Shown here: positions 7,601 through 10,174 of the stretch, one piece after another
Numbering within the stretch: the stretch's first letter is position 1
Layout: each line of letters opens with the position of its first letter
Source of the DNA: ZC4RG36 sp964652205
GTDB lineage: Bacteria; Chloroflexota; Anaerolineae; Aggregatilineales; Phototrophicaceae
Direction of reading: 5' to 3'
DNA: 10,174 nt
Assembly (NCBI GenBank): GCA_964652205.1
Contig: CAZZAO010000164.1
Span: forward strand, 1-10,174
The notes under the pieces: generated by a model
What the model was told of the DNA's origin: nothing
What the model saw: the letters and a program-made list of their open reading frames with translations, nothing else
The model's database searches: none
Position numbers and translations under genes: made by a program

Positions 7601-7655
7601 CCCGATAATTCCCAAATTCGATCCCGACATCCATAATTTTCGCGCCCGCTTTCAT
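4605..7655 (-). CDS. Multi-pass membrane serine/threonine protein kinase, non-RD type, with repeat-rich tail
   Basis: A kinase of about 1016 residues (numbered from the ATG at 7655). The domain spans about 17-272: glycine loop IGRGGMADV, VAVK Lys46, helix-C Glu65, HLDIKPSN with Asp139 and Asn144, Asp157 of DFG, and MAPEQL. All catalytic residues are present, but the Arg before the catalytic Asp is Leu138 (CTC; Arg would be CGC). It should phosphorylate Ser/Thr on unknown targets. Residues about 310-530 are helical and partly HEAT-like. Hydrophobic segments near 555-575, 590-608, 623-650, 656-675, 681-702 and 714-733 give five or six membrane spans. The tail from about 745 is Pro/Ser/Ala/Thr-rich with repeats. 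Unlike PknB it has a large helical module and no PASTA sensor. Start: TTG at 7658 directly precedes ATG 7655. AGGA (7659-7662) is unusually close to both, and ATG 7634 is a further candidate, eliminating only a few residues before the kinase domain. Confidence 0.92.
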   Translation of the reverse strand: MKAGAKIMDVGIEFGNYRVIEHIGRGGMADVWSARDRRLGRTVAVKTIARNLRSDTSPVELFEHEARTIAALEHPHILPVYEFGDFEGQLYIVMRYVTGGSLEDVVEQGALPVNEVLRITRAVSDALGHAHSNHIVHLDIKPSNILLDSNQAPYLADFGLATMLGPEGRTQNPGSGTLMYMAPEQLTSESIDHRADIYSFCVTLYHLLAGQLPFDATTPLAFKQLQAFDQLPDIARSDVPEGVTEILRQGTAMDPAHRPADMATLLRLLEGVLASTASSAGFAGQRRVDSDTELGDLITSTQLAGGADAQARREAQDLYQRARRAWAYGQGRFLLGVTHFTLINDYYMYADRYGLELDDAGMQMLLRGALEYDHEIDFWWDRLADDSRRWVALHALRSENAPARLRALNRLATVTDSDPSTVPLQIAQAIEVETSEQTMMAGIKALEKRGSGAPGWRDVAFSPEIDRVLADQALTSPFPAIAERAARAVGRVRSIAALQVIADQQRVGARGALQALALIRDEAPSLPSVVSPQARFYAWMTNTWRRLSDQPMGLVWRALSAGIGAFIAIGINTYFTFRSGDIFNSDRWKLTVSIGLFCAVVYGALVLLTDELPSRLRGFWPWWARLIVSALFGLGIGAALWALWTYLYLSFTLDTNLALLAGAGAGIGYVASTMLALPGWAGLIVTAVATYLPLYATFTSNTPVLYYDYPDQIFSLTIPLAVIMAIGGFAPKLLHSLRVWLSRRPRKTVPLPMPQRVSELGVRAPLVLDPDATEISGRAEPVGPTPSQVAPRITKPMTAGSSLAPRPSRLTRPNLSAETSASAASDPLATEPPASSPLRPAPLRPTSRLRKSGETKAAPETPTAAASDDLLQTMTDAPSTPLKPAPLRPASSRLRKPADSAPESTTGTPSSAMPDDLLKTVTDAPSTASRPLRPAPLRISRPKQTGDADESDAATEAPTSAAPADALKTITDAPSAAPRPLRPAPLRPSRTKPTESDQESKPDDTAESSDVPPSES
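4689..5147 (-). repeat. Coding tandem repeats in the kinase tail
   Basis: Four PLRPAPLR blocks (one reads PLKPAPLR) begin at residues 837, 881, 931 and 980, spaced 44-50 residues apart. Each gap carries a second block of the form DDLLKTxTDAPS (868, 915 and, shortened, 965). The unit is therefore about 45-50 codons, roughly 3.2 copies. At the DNA level the TDAPS segments stay similar (around 4731-4760, 4877-4913, 5018-5050), which points to internal duplication. Alternating basic Pro-rich and acidic Thr/Ser-containing blocks could be docking or autophosphorylation sites; this is inference. Confidence 0.75.
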
Positions 7656-7672
7656 CAATCCTGCTCAAACTC

Positions 7673-7699
7673 ATTATAGAGGTAATTGGCGCGGAGCAA
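7673..7699 (-). promoter_or_regulatory. Promoter of the kinase gene, perfect -10
   Basis: On the minus strand TATAAT (7678-7673) is an exact -10. The nearest -35 candidate is TTGCTC (7699-7694), 3/6 with a short 15-base spacer, so this half is weak. The predicted start near 7666 leaves only about 11 bases before ATG 7655, or about 32 before ATG 7634. Confidence 0.5.
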
Positions 7700-7741
7700 C
7701 CCGCTGAAAGACAGGATTACGCAGATCGCGGCAGGGACAGG

Positions 7742-7747
7742 TACAAT
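7742..7747 (+). promoter_or_regulatory. Probable -10 element for the secreted PDZ protein gene
   Basis: TACAAT is a 5/6 match to the -10 consensus, on the plus strand 61 bases before the ATG. The best -35 at 18-base spacing is TACGCA (7718-7723), only 3/6. It is back-to-back with the kinase promoter about 65 bases away, so the two genes may share control. Confidence 0.35.
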
Positions 7748-7758
7748 AAACGAGGCGT

Positions 7759-7775
7759 CGCCGCCACGCGCGGCG
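7759..7775 (+). other. Leader hairpin upstream of the secreted PDZ protein gene
   Basis: CGCCGC (7759-7764) pairs with GCGGCG (7770-7775) across a CACGC loop, a 6-bp all-GC stem just inside the predicted transcript. No T-tract follows. It resembles in position the leader hairpin at 1151-1168, but short GC stems are common at this base composition. Confidence 0.3.
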
Positions 7776-7808
7776 CGTCAGCGATTCATCGAGTGACGGG
7801 ATTCTGGC

Positions 7809-10115
7809 ATGACTCTTCGGCATCGCATCCGGCTTTCTTCCCGCGTCCGCCGCGCGTTTCTGCTGCTCACTGCATCGCTGCTGCTGATCGTCGCGCTGCC
7901 CGCACTGGCACAGACCGAAACGACTCCCGAACCGACCGCCGCGCCGTCAGCACAGGCTGACAGCGCCCCCGGCGCATCCGACCCGGCAGCGCTGGCGCGG
8001 CGGTTAATGGGCGTGACCGCGCCGCCATTCATCCCGCCGCTGACGCCGCAGTACGCGATTGGCGCGCAGCTCGATTTTAACGTCGGCAAGACGACCTCGC
8101 CTGTGCCGACGAAGATCAGGGCCACGCTGGTCGCCAGCGTCGGCAATATCGACCTGTGGGTAGAAAATGGCGTGACCGTCAACGCCACGCCGGACGACCT
8201 GAACAAGGTGGCCGACACGCTCGACCGCGTGCTGAATGTCCTGCGCTGGCGCGTGACCTATACGGACAAACGCAACCTGCCGACCAGCATTTTTGACCCG
8301 ACCAATCTTTACCCGCTGCCGGACATCGACAACGATCCACACATCTTCTTACTGTACACGACGAATCTGGCCGACGACCGCCAGGGCGTTTATAACCCGT
8401 ATGACAGCCAACCGGCGTCGGTCAGCCCCGGCGGCAGCAGCAATCAGCACGAACTGATTGCGCTCAATACCACGCCTTATGCCGGGACAGCGCTCTCGGA
8501 CGATCTGCTGACAGGAATCGCCATCCGCGCGCTGTTCGACCTGGTCATGCTGGCGAATAACCCCAAGCAGCCCGCCTGGCTGACCGAAGCGCTCGGCTGG
8601 TATCTGCTGCTCGGCTTCGAGCAGACGCCGCTGACGCCCGCCGATGCCGCGCTCTACCTGAACGTGCCGGATACCGCGCTGACTCAGACCTCGACGCTGA
8701 CGACGGCGGCGCAGACACGCAGCGGCCAGCAGTTATTTCTGAATTACTTCGGCCAGCGCTACGGCTCGGCGCTGCTGCTCAAGGTCTTCACAGCGCAGGG
8801 CAGCGGACTGGAGCCGTTTAGCTCGGTGCTGGCGCAGCATCAGGTCATCGATCCGGTGACGGGAGCGAATGTCACGGGAGTCGATGCCTTCGCCGATTTC
8901 GTCACTACGAACGGCGTTAACGCCCCGTTCGGCGATGGCCGCTTTTTCCACCTTGAGCCGCGACTCGATCCTAATCAGGTGGCTGCCGGGACGAATATCA
9001 ACAACCTGAGCAGCTTTCAGTTAACGGCTCAGAAGATCAACCAGTACGGCGCGGCTTACCTGCGCGGCGGCGTCACCGCGCCGACCGTCGTGACCGTCAA
9101 GTTCGACGGGCAGGCGACGACACCGCGCCTGCCGATGCCCTCGACTGACGCGCCAGACAATCACTTCTACTGGTCAGGCGGCGGGCGCGGGCGCGACGCG
9201 ATGCTGACGCAGGCGCTCGATCTGAGCGCGGTCAGGCAGGCGACGCTGACGTTCGACGCCTGGTTCGATCTGGCGAGCGCCTGGAATTATGGCTACGTCG
9301 AAGTGTCGAAGGACGACGGCCAGACGTGGCAGATTGTCCCGTCGAGTGGCAGCGTGAAGAGCAACCGCAACGGCCTCGCCTACGGCCCCGGATTCACCGG
9401 CATCAGCAATCCGAACGGGCCGCAGCCGTTCCCGATCATGGGCGTGGTCGTCGCCAGCGACGGCATCACCGTCGGCCAGATCGTCAGTGACGGCCCGGCA
9501 GCGAAAACTGATCTCAAGCCGAACGATCAGATCATCGGCTATGACGGCCAGCCGTGGCCCGGCCCGCCGGACGTGCTCGGCCTGCTCGGCGAGCATAATC
9601 CCGGCGACACGCTGAAGCTGCTGGTCAAGCGCGGCACTCAGGAACTCAGCATCCCGATTACGCTCGGCGCGCATCCGACGCGCGTTAAGGAGCCAAAGCC
9701 GCTCTGGAAGCCAGAGACGGTCGATCTGACGCCGTTCGCTGGCTCGAAGGTTGTGGTACGCTTCGAGTATCTGAGCATCGCCAACCGCGACGATCAAGGC
9801 TTCGCCGTCGATAATCTGGCTGTGCCGGAACTGGGTTTCAGGGACGACGCCGAGACCGACGGCGGCTGGACGCTCGACGGCTGGCAGCGGGTCGGCAACT
9901 CCGTTCCGCAGCGGTTCCTTGTTCAAGCGATCACGACTGGCTCGACGGCTCATCCGCCCGCCGTGCGCTCATGGATCGGCCCGGAGAGCGACGCGACCAG
10001 CGGCCAGTGGAAGCTGGCGCTCGACGCGCAGGAAGGCGTGACGCTGGCGATCTCCGCTCTGAGCGATGAGACGCTTCAGCCCGCGACCTACAGCCTGCAA
10101 ATTACGAGCGGATAA
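7809..10115 (+). CDS. Secreted immune-inhibitor-A-like protein with degenerate peptidase site and inserted PDZ domain
   Basis: A 768-residue exported protein. Residues 1-34 are a signal peptide (RHRIRLSSRVRR, a hydrophobic core, PALA before Gln35), with no lipobox. A low-complexity linker (36-62) follows. Residues about 85-370 resemble the catalytic region of M6/gluzincin peptidases found in Chloroflexota. The segment AIRALFDLVM...AWLTEALGWY (238-264) aligns with the usual HExxH...WLNEG stretch, but the His, Glu and His positions are Arg240, Ala241 and Asp244; only Glu260 remains. Residues about 468-535 (ATLTFDAWFDLASAWNYGYVEVSKDDGQTW) and 630-675 (VDLTPFAGSKVVVRFEY, GFAVDNL) are the two halves of the beta-sandwich typical of immune inhibitor A. 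A PDZ domain (about 541-620: GITVGQIVSDGPAAKTDLKPNDQIIGYDG) sits between them. It probably binds proteins or peptides outside the membrane. Weak ribosome site (GGGAT); divergent from the kinase gene. Confidence 0.82.
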   Translation: MTLRHRIRLSSRVRRAFLLLTASLLLIVALPALAQTETTPEPTAAPSAQADSAPGASDPAALARRLMGVTAPPFIPPLTPQYAIGAQLDFNVGKTTSPVPTKIRATLVASVGNIDLWVENGVTVNATPDDLNKVADTLDRVLNVLRWRVTYTDKRNLPTSIFDPTNLYPLPDIDNDPHIFLLYTTNLADDRQGVYNPYDSQPASVSPGGSSNQHELIALNTTPYAGTALSDDLLTGIAIRALFDLVMLANNPKQPAWLTEALGWYLLLGFEQTPLTPADAALYLNVPDTALTQTSTLTTAAQTRSGQQLFLNYFGQRYGSALLLKVFTAQGSGLEPFSSVLAQHQVIDPVTGANVTGVDAFADFVTTNGVNAPFGDGRFFHLEPRLDPNQVAAGTNINNLSSFQLTAQKINQYGAAYLRGGVTAPTVVTVKFDGQATTPRLPMPSTDAPDNHFYWSGGGRGRDAMLTQALDLSAVRQATLTFDAWFDLASAWNYGYVEVSKDDGQTWQIVPSSGSVKSNRNGLAYGPGFTGISNPNGPQPFPIMGVVVASDGITVGQIVSDGPAAKTDLKPNDQIIGYDGQPWPGPPDVLGLLGEHNPGDTLKLLVKRGTQELSIPITLGAHPTRVKEPKPLWKPETVDLTPFAGSKVVVRFEYLSIANRDDQGFAVDNLAVPELGFRDDAETDGGWTLDGWQRVGNSVPQRFLVQAITTGSTAHPPAVRSWIGPESDATSGQWKLALDAQEGVTLAISALSDETLQPATYSLQITSG

Positions 10116-10120
10116 TAAGG

Positions 10121-10174
10121 AGGACTGAGGACTGAGGACTGAGGACTGAGGACTGAGGACTGAGGACTGAGGAC
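10121..10174. repeat. Heptanucleotide tandem repeat array (AGGACTG)n, cut by window end
   Basis: Seven perfect AGGACTG units (starting 10121, 10128, 10135, 10142, 10149, 10156, 10163) plus a partial unit run to the last base, with no substitutions. The array starts five bases after the stop codon of the secreted protein gene. Each unit contains a TGA across its junction, so all plus-strand frames are closed. Perfect identity suggests a recent or slippage-prone array. Heptanucleotide tandem repeats of unclear function are known in cyanobacteria and other filamentous bacteria. True length is unknown. Confidence 0.93.

Noticed and set aside
9174..9953. Minus-strand 259-codon frame opposite the PDZ region
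   Set aside because: It is antisense to recognisable PDZ and beta-sandwich motifs, and its Arg/Ala-rich product has no family features.
10117..10123. AAGGAGG as the ribosome site of a following gene
   Set aside because: No ATG, GTG or TTG follows; every frame is closed by the repeat's TGA. It looks like a by-product of the array junction.
10121..10174. Heptamer array as a CRISPR array
   Set aside because: The repeats are 7 bp and contiguous, with no spacers.

Overview
The window is about 10 kb of GC-rich DNA carrying seven complete protein-coding genes and no RNA gene that I can recognise. The gene set suggests a Chloroflexota (Anaerolineae-like) genome: a DUF4388/PATAN protein, a DUF3048 lipoprotein, a multi-pass serine/threonine kinase, a TPR/protease-like/zinc-ribbon fusion and an immune-inhibitor-A-like secreted protein. 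The phylum is inferred from family content, not from a marker gene.

Layout. (1) Positions 96-998 (-) encode a DUF4388 protein, divergent from a DUF3048 lipoprotein gene at 1174-2337 (+). The 175-bp gap holds a strong sigma70-type promoter for the minus gene, a perfect -10 box for the plus gene, a small inverted repeat between them and a hairpin in the plus leader. (2) A short plus-strand run follows: a GlcG/HbpS-like protein (2391-2801) that overlaps by ATGA a TPR + HtrA-like + double zinc-ribbon protein (2798-3904), whose protease domain has lost its catalytic His and Ser. After a gap with an 11-bp hairpin comes a YbjN/CesT-fold protein (4024-4482). (3) A minus-strand gene (4605-7655) encodes a Ser/Thr kinase of about 1016 residues with a kinase domain, a helical middle, five or six membrane segments and a repeat-rich cytoplasmic tail. 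Its HRD motif reads HLD. (4) Divergent from it, 7809-10115 (+) encodes a secreted protein related to M6/immune inhibitor A peptidases. The expected HExxH site is degenerate and a PDZ domain interrupts the beta-sandwich. (5) The window ends inside a 7-bp tandem repeat array.

How the genes may work together. None is an ordinary metabolic gene. Most look like signalling, scaffold or cell-envelope parts: kinase, PATAN domain, chaperone-fold adaptor, zinc-ribbon hub, lipoprotein and secreted PDZ protein. The striking theme is two separate protease folds that kept their architecture but lost catalytic residues, next to an atypical non-RD kinase. That they act in one pathway is inference from proximity only; several are in separate transcription units.
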